Of a stretch of 36,999 nucleotides of DNA, positions 24,218-31,898 are shown piece after piece; position 1 is the first letter of the stretch; each line of letters opens with the position of its first letter. The notes beneath the pieces were generated by a model. That model searched no databases and had not been told where the DNA came from. It saw nothing but the letters and a program-made list of their open reading frames with translations. The DNA is from Acidobacteriota bacterium (lineage in GTDB: Bacteria > Acidobacteriota > Thermoanaerobaculia > Multivoradales > JAHEKO01): the NCBI GenBank assembly GCA_029862975.1, contig JAOTWP010000026.1:1-36999 (forward strand), read 5' to 3'. The translations under genes and the position numbers were made by a program.

Positions 24218-25549
24218 TCAGGTGTAGCGGGCGCCGCGGAAGGCCTCGTCGTAGAAGGTCGGCAGCAGCGAGTCGACGCGCAGCAGGCCGGCCCGGGTCA
24301 GCCGGATGGCGCCGCCGTCGAGCGTCATCATCCCGCGGCCGGCCAGCTCGGCGAGCTCCTCCGCGAACTCGACGGCGACGTCGACGCCGAACTTGCGCGC
24401 GAAGTAGGCGTCGTCCAGGGACCCCCGCTTGAGCTGCAGGATCAGCTCGCGGACGAGCCGCTCGCGGTCGGAGACGGGCAGCGCCCGCGCCAGCGGCAGC
24501 CGGCCCTCGCCCAGGGTCGCGAGGTACTCGCCCCAGCCGTCGACGTTCTGGAAGTGGACGCCGGCGAGGTGCGAGAAGGACGCGACCCCGGTGCCCAGGA
24601 GATCGCAGCCGCGCCACACCGAATCGCGATAGACGAAGCGGGTGGTCGCGGGCGAGCGCACCATCGTGTAGGCCGACGAGACCTCGTAGCCGGCCTTCGC
24701 CAGCTCGGCGAAGGCGTAGTCGTGCCAGGCGCGCTTCTCGTCCCAGGTCGCCAGCGGCACGTCGAGCGAGCCGTCGAGGATGCGCCCGGAGAAGCGCGTG
24801 TTGAAGGGCAGCTCCATCTGGTAGACGGTGACGCTGTCGGGCATGAGGTCCACGGTGCGCGCCACGGTCTCGCGCCAGGTCGCCCAGCGCTCGCCCACCA
24901 TGCCGGCGATGAGGTCGATGTTGAGCTGGGCGAAGCCCGCGGCCGCGATCCAGGGCAGGCAGCGCTCGATCTCCTTCGAGACGTGGGCGCGGCCGTTGGC
25001 GCGCAGGATCTCGTCGTCGAAGTTCTCGATCCCGAGGCTCAGGCGCGTCACCCCGACCTCCCGGATCGCCTCGACCCGGGCCTCGGTGAGGGTCCCGGGC
25101 TCGCACTCGAACGAGACCTCCTCGACGGCGTCCCAGGGGATCGCCGCCCGCGCCCGGGCGACGAGCCGCCGCAGGTGACGGGGGCTGATGTAGGACGGCG
25201 TGCCGCCACCGAAATAGACGAACGTCGGCCGCCGCCCGGCGATGGCCGGCTCGCCCGAGTAGATCTCGATCTCGCGGCCAAGGGCGTCGACGTAGGCGCC
25301 GATCTCGTCCGCGTTCTTGTCCGTGTAGACGCGGAAGTAGCAGAACTTGCAGCGCTTGCGGCAGAACGGGATGTGCAGGTAGAGCCCGAGGTCGGCGTCC
25401 CCGCGCGGCGGGGCCGCCAGCGCTTCGCGGATGGCCGGCAGGTGCTCGGGTCGCCACGCGGAGAAGGGCGGGTAGTTGGAGACGAAGACGCTCCCGACCC
25501 CCGTCTCCGGAGAAGCGGCACCGGTCGTGGCGGGCTCGGGAGCGCTCAT
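24218..25549 (-). CDS. HemN/HemW-like radical SAM protein, atypical
   Basis: 443 residues from the ATG at 25549. The cluster motif is CRKRCKFC (Cys63, Cys67, Cys70), followed by the SAM-binding GGGTP at 114-118 and ECEPGTLTE, RLSLGIENFDD, NIDLIAGMVGE, all arranged as in coproporphyrinogen-oxidase-like proteins. After the third cysteine the sequence reads YFRVYTDKNADEI, where true HemW has the CxYCDF pattern and HemN has a fourth Cys-containing CxFC. The family includes HemW (haem chaperone), HutW/ChuW (anaerobic haem breakdown) and the HemN-like class C methyltransferases of natural-product pathways. The last two fit a gene cluster with a TonB receptor and tailoring enzymes. The C-terminal HemN-type domain is present. 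It overlaps propeller 4 by 4 bp. Family call firm; substrate unknown. Confidence 0.9.
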   Translation of the reverse strand: MSAPEPATTGAASPETGVGSVFVSNYPPFSAWRPEHLPAIREALAAPPRGDADLGLYLHIPFCRKRCKFCYFRVYTDKNADEIGAYVDALGREIEIYSGEPAIAGRRPTFVYFGGGTPSYISPRHLRRLVARARAAIPWDAVEEVSFECEPGTLTEARVEAIREVGVTRLSLGIENFDDEILRANGRAHVSKEIERCLPWIAAAGFAQLNIDLIAGMVGERWATWRETVARTVDLMPDSVTVYQMELPFNTRFSGRILDGSLDVPLATWDEKRAWHDYAFAELAKAGYEVSSAYTMVRSPATTRFVYRDSVWRGCDLLGTGVASFSHLAGVHFQNVDGWGEYLATLGEGRLPLARALPVSDRERLVRELILQLKRGSLDDAYFARKFGVDVAVEFAEELAELAGRGMMTLDGGAIRLTRAGLLRVDSLLPTFYDEAFRGARYT

Positions 25550-26721
25550 GATCCCTCTATACGGCGGAAGGCGAAGACGGTTCCGTCGAGGGTGGCGACG
25601 ACGAGGGTGCCGCCGCCGACGGCCGGCGAGCCGGCGATCGCTTCGCCGCTCTCGAATCGCCACGCCTCGGCCCCCGTTTCCAGATCGAGCGCCCGCAGGT
25701 CGCCGGAGAAGTCCGCCACGTAGACGAGGCGCCCGGAGACGACGGGCGAGGCGTCGACGCGGGCGCGCATCTCGACGGTCCACAGGGGCTTGCCGGTCGC
25801 CGGGTCGAGGGCGTGGATCAGCTTGTCGCGGCCGCCGATGACGACCACTTGCTCGGTCACTGCCGGCGAGGAGTAGAACGGGAAGTGGCGCTCGGGGTGG
25901 CTGTAGCGCCAGGCAACGGCGCCGCTTTCGAGGTCGACGGCGAGGACCTCGTTCTCGAAGCTGCCGACGAAGGCGCGGCCGTCCTTCAGGGCCGCGCTGG
26001 CGGCCACGTAGCCGGCGAGCGGGATCTCGACCCCTTGCCGGCCGTCGGCCGTGCCCACGCCGCGGAAGAACCCGTCGCAGCCGCCGACCCAGGCGAAGCC
26101 GCCGGCGACGGCCGGCGTGGCGTGGACGTAGGACTCCGTCTCGACCTTCCAGGCGAGCTCGCCGCTGGCCGCGTCCACGGCGTAGAGGAACTGGTCGTAG
26201 GACCCGAAGAGCACGAGCTCTCCCTCCCGGGTGGCCGCCCGATTGGCCGACGAGATGATCTCGCCCTCGGTCTCGAAGGTCCAGCGCGCCGTGCCCGACG
26301 CGACGTCCACGGCGTGGAAGGTGCCGGCCCCGTCGCCGAAGTAGAGGGTGTCGCCGAAGACGGCGGGCGACGACTTGACGTCGACGCTGGCCTCGTAGGC
26401 CCACACGAGCTCGCCCGAGGCGAGGTCGAGGGCGCGCACCACGGCGTCGAGCCCGGCGACGTAGACCCGGCCGCCGGCGATCGCCGGGCTTGACTCCGCG
26501 CCCGCCTCGATCTCGAACGTCCAGGCCACGGCCAGGGGCGGCGCGAGCGTCTCCGTGGCGACCCCGGTGAGCGCGCCGTCGCCCCGGAACGACGGCCACT
26601 CTCCCGCCCCGGCGGCGCCGGCGACGCAGAGCAGGACAAGGCCGGAAAGGCCAGGGACGCCGAGGACGCCGCGGAAGCCCGGGAAGCGGGTGAGGCCGGC
26701 GAGACTAGAGAGCCGACGCAT
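25546..26721 (-). CDS. Exported PQQ-like beta-propeller protein (propeller 4)
   Basis: 391 residues from the ATG at 26721. Signal peptide of about 40 residues, with an unusual glycine every third residue (FPGFRGVLGVPGLSG), then LLCVAGAAGAGEWPSFRGDGALTG. Propeller blades are very regular: ALDLASGELVWA, AVDVASGTARWT, AVDAASGELAWK, AVDLESGAVAWR, ALDPATGKPLWT, ALDLETGAEAWR, each preceded by xSSPAVxGDxLYFG. That regularity is greater than in the other paralogues. The overlap of 17 bp with the alcohol dehydrogenase gene at its start and of 4 bp with the radical SAM gene at its end fixes it in the operon. No redox cofactor ligand can be assigned; the blade motif fits both BamB-like scaffolds and quinoproteins. 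Confidence 0.9.
   Translation of the reverse strand: MRRLSSLAGLTRFPGFRGVLGVPGLSGLVLLCVAGAAGAGEWPSFRGDGALTGVATETLAPPLAVAWTFEIEAGAESSPAIAGGRVYVAGLDAVVRALDLASGELVWAYEASVDVKSSPAVFGDTLYFGDGAGTFHAVDVASGTARWTFETEGEIISSANRAATREGELVLFGSYDQFLYAVDAASGELAWKVETESYVHATPAVAGGFAWVGGCDGFFRGVGTADGRQGVEIPLAGYVAASAALKDGRAFVGSFENEVLAVDLESGAVAWRYSHPERHFPFYSSPAVTEQVVVIGGRDKLIHALDPATGKPLWTVEMRARVDASPVVSGRLVYVADFSGDLRALDLETGAEAWRFESGEAIAGSPAVGGGTLVVATLDGTVFAFRRIEGS
26631..26702 (-). repeat. Degenerate 9-bp repeat encoding a Gly-X-X signal-peptide stretch
   Basis: Eight 9-bp units can be laid in register on the plus strand (for example ggccggaaa, ggccaggga, cgccgagga, cgccgcgga, agcccggga). On the coding strand each gives three residues ending in glycine in the core of the signal peptide of propeller 4 (FPG, FRG, VLG, VPG, LSG). 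The units are too diverged to be called recent. Confidence 0.6.
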
Positions 26722-27874
26722 AGAGCTCCTCGCAAGCGCGGCGGTCGACGGGCCGCGGGTTGTAGCGGCCCGTCCACTCCGCGCTGGCTTCGGCCGCCAG
26801 CGCGGGCAGCTGCGCCGGCGCGACGCCGAGCTCGGCGAGGCGGGCCGGCAGCCCCAGCTCCCGGCGCAGGCGCTCGACCCACGCGGCCAGGGCGGCGCCG
26901 CCCGCGGGCCACAGCTCGCGATAGAGGGCCTCCGCCGCCGGCGCGTTGTAGCGGATGACCGCCGGCAGCAACAGCCCCACGGCCTCGCCGTGCGGCACCC
27001 CGAAGCGGGCCGTCAGCGGGTTGGCCGCCGCGTGGGTGGCGCCCAGCATCGAGGCTTCGATCGCCGCGCCGGCCAGGTGGGCGCCGAGCAGGAGCCGGCC
27101 GCGGTCGGCGGGGGACGCAACGGCTGGCTCCGCGGCGGCCGCGAGCGCGGGCTCGAGGAGCCGGAAGGCGGCGAGCGAGCGGGCCGCCGAGGCCGGAGTG
27201 CGGGCCGAGGTCACGTGGCTCTCGAGGGCGTGCGAGAGCGCGTCCATCGCGGCGGCCGCGGCCACCCGGGGCGGCACCGTCGTCAGCAGCTCCGGGTCGA
27301 GGATCACGGTGCGGAAGCGGGCCTGCGGATCGCCGCACGCCATCTTGCGGTGGGTCGTCGCCTGGGAGATGAGGGCGTACGACTGGGCGTCGCTGCCGGT
27401 GCCCGCCGTGGAGGGGATGCCGAGCGCCGGCAGCAGCGGCCGCGCCGCCTTGCCGAAGCCCCGGTAGTCCTCCATCCGGCCGCCGTTGGTGAGCAGGAAG
27501 TTGATCCCCTTGGCGCAGTCCATGGCGCTGCCGCCGCCGAGTGCGACGATGAGCTCGACCGGGCGCCGGCGGGCGGCGGCCACTCCCGCCTCCACGTCGC
27601 GGGTCGTGGGATTGGGCGAGACGCCGGCGAAGGTCTCGACCTCGACGCCCGCCGCGTCGAGGGCGGCGAGCGCCGCCGCGGCGTGCCCGGAGGCGACCAG
27701 GCCGGGATCCGTGACCAGCAGGGCCCGCCCCCCGAGGCGCGCGGCGAGGGCCCCGGCCTCCGACAGCCGGCCGGCGCCGAAGACCACCCGGATGCCGCCG
27801 ACGTCCCGCTCCCAGCTCGCGTCGGGAGGCGGCAGGGCGGGCTCGCGGGGCGCGCTGTCGAGAAGCTGGGACAT
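26705..27874 (-). CDS. Iron-containing alcohol dehydrogenase
   Basis: 389 residues from the ATG at 27874. The nucleotide-binding motif is GGGSAMDCAKG (113-123), followed by IPSTAGTGSDAQ. The metal ligands of the FucO-type family are placed as Asp211, His215 (DALSH), His281 and His295 (FGVPHG). Residue 285, often His in FucO, is Asn (AAANPLT), as in several other branches, so this is not a sign of inactivity. The enzyme interconverts an aldehyde and an alcohol with NAD(P). It starts 5 bp after the aldehyde dehydrogenase gene and overlaps propeller 4 by 17 bp. Downstream of a ligase and an aldehyde-forming enzyme it would most simply reduce the aldehyde to an alcohol; direction is inferred. Confidence 0.93.
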   Translation of the reverse strand: MSQLLDSAPREPALPPPDASWERDVGGIRVVFGAGRLSEAGALAARLGGRALLVTDPGLVASGHAAAALAALDAAGVEVETFAGVSPNPTTRDVEAGVAAARRRPVELIVALGGGSAMDCAKGINFLLTNGGRMEDYRGFGKAARPLLPALGIPSTAGTGSDAQSYALISQATTHRKMACGDPQARFRTVILDPELLTTVPPRVAAAAAMDALSHALESHVTSARTPASAARSLAAFRLLEPALAAAAEPAVASPADRGRLLLGAHLAGAAIEASMLGATHAAANPLTARFGVPHGEAVGLLLPAVIRYNAPAAEALYRELWPAGGAALAAWVERLRRELGLPARLAELGVAPAQLPALAAEASAEWTGRYNPRPVDRRACEELYASAL

Positions 27875-27879
27875 CCGGC

Positions 27880-29340
27880 TCAGCCCGCCGCCGCGCCCGC
27901 CGTCCGCGCCGCGGCGGGCGGCTGCTCCACGGCTTGCAGCGAGCGCTGGCGGTAGAGGAGCTCGAAGAGGTTGCCCTCGTGCGGCTGGTCCCAGGCGACC
28001 CGGGGGGTGGGCACGGGGCCGAGGTTCAGGCGCTCGACGTGGGGGGCGCTCACGAGCTCGCCCAGGAGACCCTCGTCCGCCGTCAGGGCGGTGACGACGA
28101 GCGAGCTGCCGAGCCGGGCGACGAGCTCGCCGGCGGGCGCGTCGACGACGCTCACGAAGGGAAACAGGAACTCGGCCCGGGCCAGCGGGTGGTCGGGGTC
28201 CGAGCAGTAGACGACGGTCGGCAGCACGAAGCCGCAGCCGTCGACGACGGCCACCCGGTCCTCGCGGAAGCGGGCCGTCAGGTCCTCGGCCCCGGGGACG
28301 AGGAGGCGCTCGTCGAGGTACGCGGAGAGCCGCCGCGCGGCCTCGACGGTGGGGAAGGCGGCGAGGCGGGCCTGGGGATCGTCCAGCGGGCGGGCCTCGA
28401 TCTTCGCCAGCTCGGCCGCCAGCCCGAGGGCGAGCTCGCGCCCCCGGGACGCCGTCCACACCCCCGAGGCGTTGGTGCAGGAGCGGCCGCCGTTGGCCGC
28501 CACCGATTCGGCGAGCAGGGGCAGATGCGCGGGCCAGTCCGCGGCGGCGTCCGGGCCGAGCACCACCTTGCTCCACCCGGGGCCGTGCAGCTGGACCCGG
28601 GGGTCGGCGCGCCACGGCGCCACCGTGGCCTCGTCGCCGTAGAGCATCGAGCGGCCGCAGCGCTGGAGCAGCTCGGCGGCGGCGGCGTGGTCGCTGGGGT
28701 AGAAGCCGAAGGCCTCCGGCGGGCAGCCGGCGGCCAGGAACGCCTGGGCGATCCGGTAGGGGGTCCACGGCTCCTGGCCGCCCGGCCGCAGCGCCAGGGT
28801 GACCTTGAGCGGGATGGCCGGCAGCCACAGCGAGTGCACGCCGGGCGAGTTGTTCGGCAGCACGGCGCCCAGCACCGGGGTCTCGCGCCGGTACGAGATC
28901 ATGCGTCCGTCCTGGACCCCCCAGCCGCGGTCGAGGATCTCGGGGTCGAGGCCGCGGGTCAGGCCGCCGAGCACCGTCTCCATCTCGCGCAGGACGAAAC
29001 ACGCCTTGTCGAGGTTGGCCCGGGCCAGGGCCCGGGGAAGGCCGGTGGTCGCCGAGACCTGCTCGAGGTAGCGCCCCGGGCTCTGTCCTTCGTCGCCCAC
29101 CGGCAGCTCGGAGCCGCCCAGGTGCTCGGCGGCGCGCCGGCAGACCTCGACGAGCTCTGTCACCGAGCGCGCCGCGAGCCGCGCCTGCCCCTCGCGCGAG
29201 CGCGCCAGGTCGCGGGCGACGAGGCCCGGATTGGCCTGGCTCACCTCGGCGACGGGCTCGCCGTCGCGCACGGCGGCGAGCGTCCTCGTCGCGAGGCTGC
29301 GGTAGGGCTCGCCGGCGCGGAGCAGGGGAATGTGGAGCAT
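27880..29340 (-). CDS. Aldehyde dehydrogenase superfamily protein (EhpG/LuxC-like acyl reductase?)
   Basis: 486 residues from the ATG at 29340 (MLHIPLLRAGEP); an in-frame upstream extension to 31512 is Arg/Pro-rich and rejected. The ALDH fold is visible: LGAVLPNNSPGVHSLWLPAIPLKVTLALRPG for the nucleotide site, and the catalytic cysteine Cys288 in NGGRSCTNASG. The long N-terminal domain with SPGRYLEQVSATTGLP and the partner gene suggest the branch that reduces activated acyl groups to aldehydes (LuxC, or the aldehyde dehydrogenase encoded beside EhpF in phenazine clusters) rather than a classical aldehyde oxidiser. A Glu at the usual general-base position was not evident to me. The gene sits between the AMP ligase (29 bp) and the alcohol dehydrogenase (5 bp). 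The fold call is firm; acyl reductase is inference. Confidence 0.85.
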   Translation of the reverse strand: MLHIPLLRAGEPYRSLATRTLAAVRDGEPVAEVSQANPGLVARDLARSREGQARLAARSVTELVEVCRRAAEHLGGSELPVGDEGQSPGRYLEQVSATTGLPRALARANLDKACFVLREMETVLGGLTRGLDPEILDRGWGVQDGRMISYRRETPVLGAVLPNNSPGVHSLWLPAIPLKVTLALRPGGQEPWTPYRIAQAFLAAGCPPEAFGFYPSDHAAAAELLQRCGRSMLYGDEATVAPWRADPRVQLHGPGWSKVVLGPDAAADWPAHLPLLAESVAANGGRSCTNASGVWTASRGRELALGLAAELAKIEARPLDDPQARLAAFPTVEAARRLSAYLDERLLVPGAEDLTARFREDRVAVVDGCGFVLPTVVYCSDPDHPLARAEFLFPFVSVVDAPAGELVARLGSSLVVTALTADEGLLGELVSAPHVERLNLGPVPTPRVAWDQPHEGNLFELLYRQRSLQAVEQPPAAARTAGAAAG

Positions 29341-29369
29341 GCGGGGGATCCAAATCCTCGGTCGCGGTC

Positions 29370-30455
29370 CTAGTAGACGCCCACGACGACGGAGCTCTCG
29401 AGCTGTCCGAGCAGGCGGAGGTTGCTCACGCCGTCCCAGGGGTAGAGGTCGGTGGGCGCGGCCCGCTCGCCCTCGTCGCGCTCGAGGAAGCGCGGCATGA
29501 AGAACTCGCGGGTCAGGGTGGTGAGCATCACCCGTCCGGTCTCGCCGTAGTCGACCCGGCGCTCGGGGTCCGCGGGATCCACGAGCTCGAAGATCGCGCG
29601 CGGCGCCGGCGGATAGTAGGTGATCGTGTAGTCGCCGTCGAAGGGCTTGCAGCAGGCCAGCCCCATCAGGGTGTTGCCGTAGGTGGGGACGAAGTCGATG
29701 CCCGGCACCAGCTCCTCGCGCGCGAAGCGGTGGAACTGGGCGTTCATCTCGGTGCCGCCGCAGAAGATCCCGCGGATGCCCGCCTTGGCCAGGGAGACCT
29801 TCTCGCACAGCGCCTCGAGCAGCTTCGGCGTGGTGAACAGGCAGCGGACGGAGTCGTGGGCGCGGAGGATCTTCAAGCCCTGGTCGACGGTGTGCTCCTT
29901 GTAGAGCTCGAGCTCGCCCAGCTTGCCGGCCTTGATCAGCCGGTTGACCCAGCGCGGGTCGAGATCGACGTGGAAGGCCACCCCGCCGCGATGCTGGGCG
30001 AGGTGCTCGATGGCCAGGCGCAGGCGGCGGGGCCCCGTCGGCCCCAGCATCAGCCAGTCGGCGCCGCGGGGGAAGGTCTCGTCGGAGAGGGTCTCGCTGA
30101 AGAGCTCGTAGTCGGTCTGGAAGTCCTCGACGTTGACCCGGCTCTTGGGCAGGCCCGTCGAGCCGCCGGTCTCGAAGACGTAGAGCGGGCGGCCGGCGAG
30201 CCCCTTCGGCACCCAGCGGCGGATCGGTCCGCCGCGCAGCCACTCGTCCTCGAAGTGGCCCAGGAGCGCCAGGTCGTCGTAGCCCCGGATCTCCCGGCGC
30301 GGATCGAAGTCGAGCCGCTCCGCGCGCTCGAGCCAGAAAGGGGAGCCGGTGTCGGGGCCGAAGTGCCAGGCCACCATCTCGCGGACGTGGGCGTCGAGGC
30401 GCTCCCTGGCGTCCCGGACCTTGGCCTCGAGGCCGGCTGCGGCGGCGACGTTCAT
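29370..30455 (-). CDS. AMP-forming acyl ligase (EhpF/PaaK-like, lacking the usual full length)
   Basis: 361 residues from the ATG at 30455, behind a strong GGGAGGGG. The phosphate-binding loop is TGGSTGLPKSR (96-106), the adenylate-forming-enzyme P-loop variant used by PaaK/EhpF/LuxE-like proteins. Further conserved stretches are TTPKLLEALCEK, GIFCGGTEMNAQ and PTYGNTLMG, followed by GETGRVMLTTL and TDLYPWDGVSNLR. It ends at LLGQLESSVVVGVY, about where the large domain ends, so the small C-terminal domain with the catalytic lysine seems absent, as in EhpF-type proteins. It would adenylate a carboxylic acid, making it reducible by the aldehyde dehydrogenase encoded next. Substrate unknown, probably an aromatic or fatty acid. 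The family is firm; the pairing is inference supported by order and spacing. Confidence 0.85.
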   Translation of the reverse strand: MNVAAAAGLEAKVRDARERLDAHVREMVAWHFGPDTGSPFWLERAERLDFDPRREIRGYDDLALLGHFEDEWLRGGPIRRWVPKGLAGRPLYVFETGGSTGLPKSRVNVEDFQTDYELFSETLSDETFPRGADWLMLGPTGPRRLRLAIEHLAQHRGGVAFHVDLDPRWVNRLIKAGKLGELELYKEHTVDQGLKILRAHDSVRCLFTTPKLLEALCEKVSLAKAGIRGIFCGGTEMNAQFHRFAREELVPGIDFVPTYGNTLMGLACCKPFDGDYTITYYPPAPRAIFELVDPADPERRVDYGETGRVMLTTLTREFFMPRFLERDEGERAAPTDLYPWDGVSNLRLLGQLESSVVVGVY

Positions 30456-30467
30456 CGACGCCCCTCC

Positions 30468-31898
30468 CTACGGCGCCGCGATGGCGAAGAGCCTGTTGCG
30501 GCTGGCGATGTAGAGCACGCCGTCGCGGGCCACGGGCGTCGTGTAGACCGCCGTTCCCATGTTGATCTCGGCCAGCACCTTCAGCTCCTTGCCCGCCGCG
30601 AGCACGGCGACGTCGCCGTCCTCGTCGCCGAGATAGACCTTGCCGTCGGCCACGAACGCCGATCCCCACACCGCCGCGAACGCGTCGTAGGTCCAGTAGT
30701 GCTCGCCGGTCTCGGCGTCCAGGCAGTAGAGAAAGCCGCTCAGGTCGGCGATGTAGAGGAGCCCGTCGTGGATGGCGGCCGTCGAGATCGTGCGCCCGAA
30801 GTCCTCGCCGCCGCGGTGCCAGACGACGCCCGTCGCGGTGACGTCGCCGCGCTGCGTGGCGTCGATGACCCAGAAGTTGCCGTCGCCCTCGCCGTGCTCG
30901 GGATCCTGGCCCACGCCGATGTAGACCTTGTCCTCCCAGATCACCGGGGTCGCCACGATGTTGTTGCGCGTCCCCCCGCCGCCGAGCTCCCAGACCGAGT
31001 CCTTGGGATTGCAGTCGAACTTCCACAGGAGCTCGCCCGTCGCCGGCTCGAAGGCGTAGAGCCAGCCGTCGCCGCCCGGGAAGACGACCTGCTCGCGGCC
31101 GGCCACGGTGCCGTAGGCCGGGTTCGACCACTGGCCGTGCAGGATGCTCGCGCCCGGGGCGTCGCTCTGCCAGACGATGTCGCCGCTCGTCCGGTCGACG
31201 GCCAGGAAGCTCGGCGCCTCGGGCGAGGGGATGGTGATGTGGCCCTCGTCCACCCCGTTGCCGGTGGCGGTGAAGAGCAGGTCGCCGGCGCCGACCGGGC
31301 TGCCGACGGCCAGGTTGTGGGGGAAGACCCCGAGCTCGCCGATCATGTCGATCTTCCACACGACGTCCTCGTCGATCTCGCTCGTGTTCGCCTCGCCGGT
31401 GAAGGGGCCGTCGTTCTCGCCGTCGCGAAAGCCCTCGGCGTCGGCCGCGATCAGCTCGGCGCGGTTCGAGACGTAGTAGAGACGGTCGCCGTCGACGTAG
31501 GGGGCGGCGCACACCCCTTGCAGGGGCCAGTCGTGGACCCGGCCGGCGGAGAGCTTGGCGTGGGCCGACTGCCAGAGGAACTCTCCCGTCCCGGCGTCGA
31601 AGGCCATGAGGTTGCCGCGATCCCCGGCAAGCTCGGGATTGCGCAGCCCCTCGTTGTTGGTGCCGACGTAGATGCGGTCGCCGGCGAGGACGGGACCGCC
31701 GTAGGACTGGGAGCCGAGCGGCTGCTGCCAGAGGATGTTCTCGCCGGTCTCGGGATCCCAGGTCGCCGGCAGGCCGGTGGCGTCGGAGGCCATGTTGCGG
31801 TCCGGTCCGCCGCCGAACATTCCCAGGTCGGCGGCGGCCAGCCAGGAGCCGGCGAGGAGCAGGGGGAAGAGGAAGCAGGCGATGCGTCTCGGGTTCAT
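30468..31898 (-). CDS. Exported PQQ-like beta-propeller protein (propeller 5)
   Basis: 476 residues from the ATG at 31898. The signal peptide is about 1-21 (SWLAAADLG). The mature N-terminus DLGMFGGGPDRNMASDATGLP departs from the WPxWRGP signature, and the protein is the most acidic of the set (AEGFRDGENDGPFTGEANTSEIDEDVVW). Blades include AFDAGTGEFLWQ, AVDRTSGDIVWQ, AFEPATGELLWK, CLDAETGEHYWTYDAF, with GHGDGNFW-like VGQDPEHGEGDGNFWVID, characteristic of larger planctomycete/acidobacterial propellers. Cysteines occur singly. It overlaps the propeller 6 gene by 4 bp (ATGA) and precedes the AMP ligase by 12 bp. No ligand can be assigned. Confidence 0.89.
   Translation of the reverse strand: MNPRRIACFLFPLLLAGSWLAAADLGMFGGGPDRNMASDATGLPATWDPETGENILWQQPLGSQSYGGPVLAGDRIYVGTNNEGLRNPELAGDRGNLMAFDAGTGEFLWQSAHAKLSAGRVHDWPLQGVCAAPYVDGDRLYYVSNRAELIAADAEGFRDGENDGPFTGEANTSEIDEDVVWKIDMIGELGVFPHNLAVGSPVGAGDLLFTATGNGVDEGHITIPSPEAPSFLAVDRTSGDIVWQSDAPGASILHGQWSNPAYGTVAGREQVVFPGGDGWLYAFEPATGELLWKFDCNPKDSVWELGGGGTRNNIVATPVIWEDKVYIGVGQDPEHGEGDGNFWVIDATQRGDVTATGVVWHRGGEDFGRTISTAAIHDGLLYIADLSGFLYCLDAETGEHYWTYDAFAAVWGSAFVADGKVYLGDEDGDVAVLAAGKELKVLAEINMGTAVYTTPVARDGVLYIASRNRLFAIAAP

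Noticed and set aside
24218-26599. A fused 793-residue protein containing the radical SAM enzyme
   Set aside because: The first 350 residues are an out-of-frame reading of propeller 4; the ATG at 25549 with its ATGA overlap is the natural start.
26705-27874. Loss of activity in the Fe-alcohol dehydrogenase because residue 285 is Asn instead of His
   Set aside because: The four metal ligands are intact and ANPLT is common in other branches of the family.
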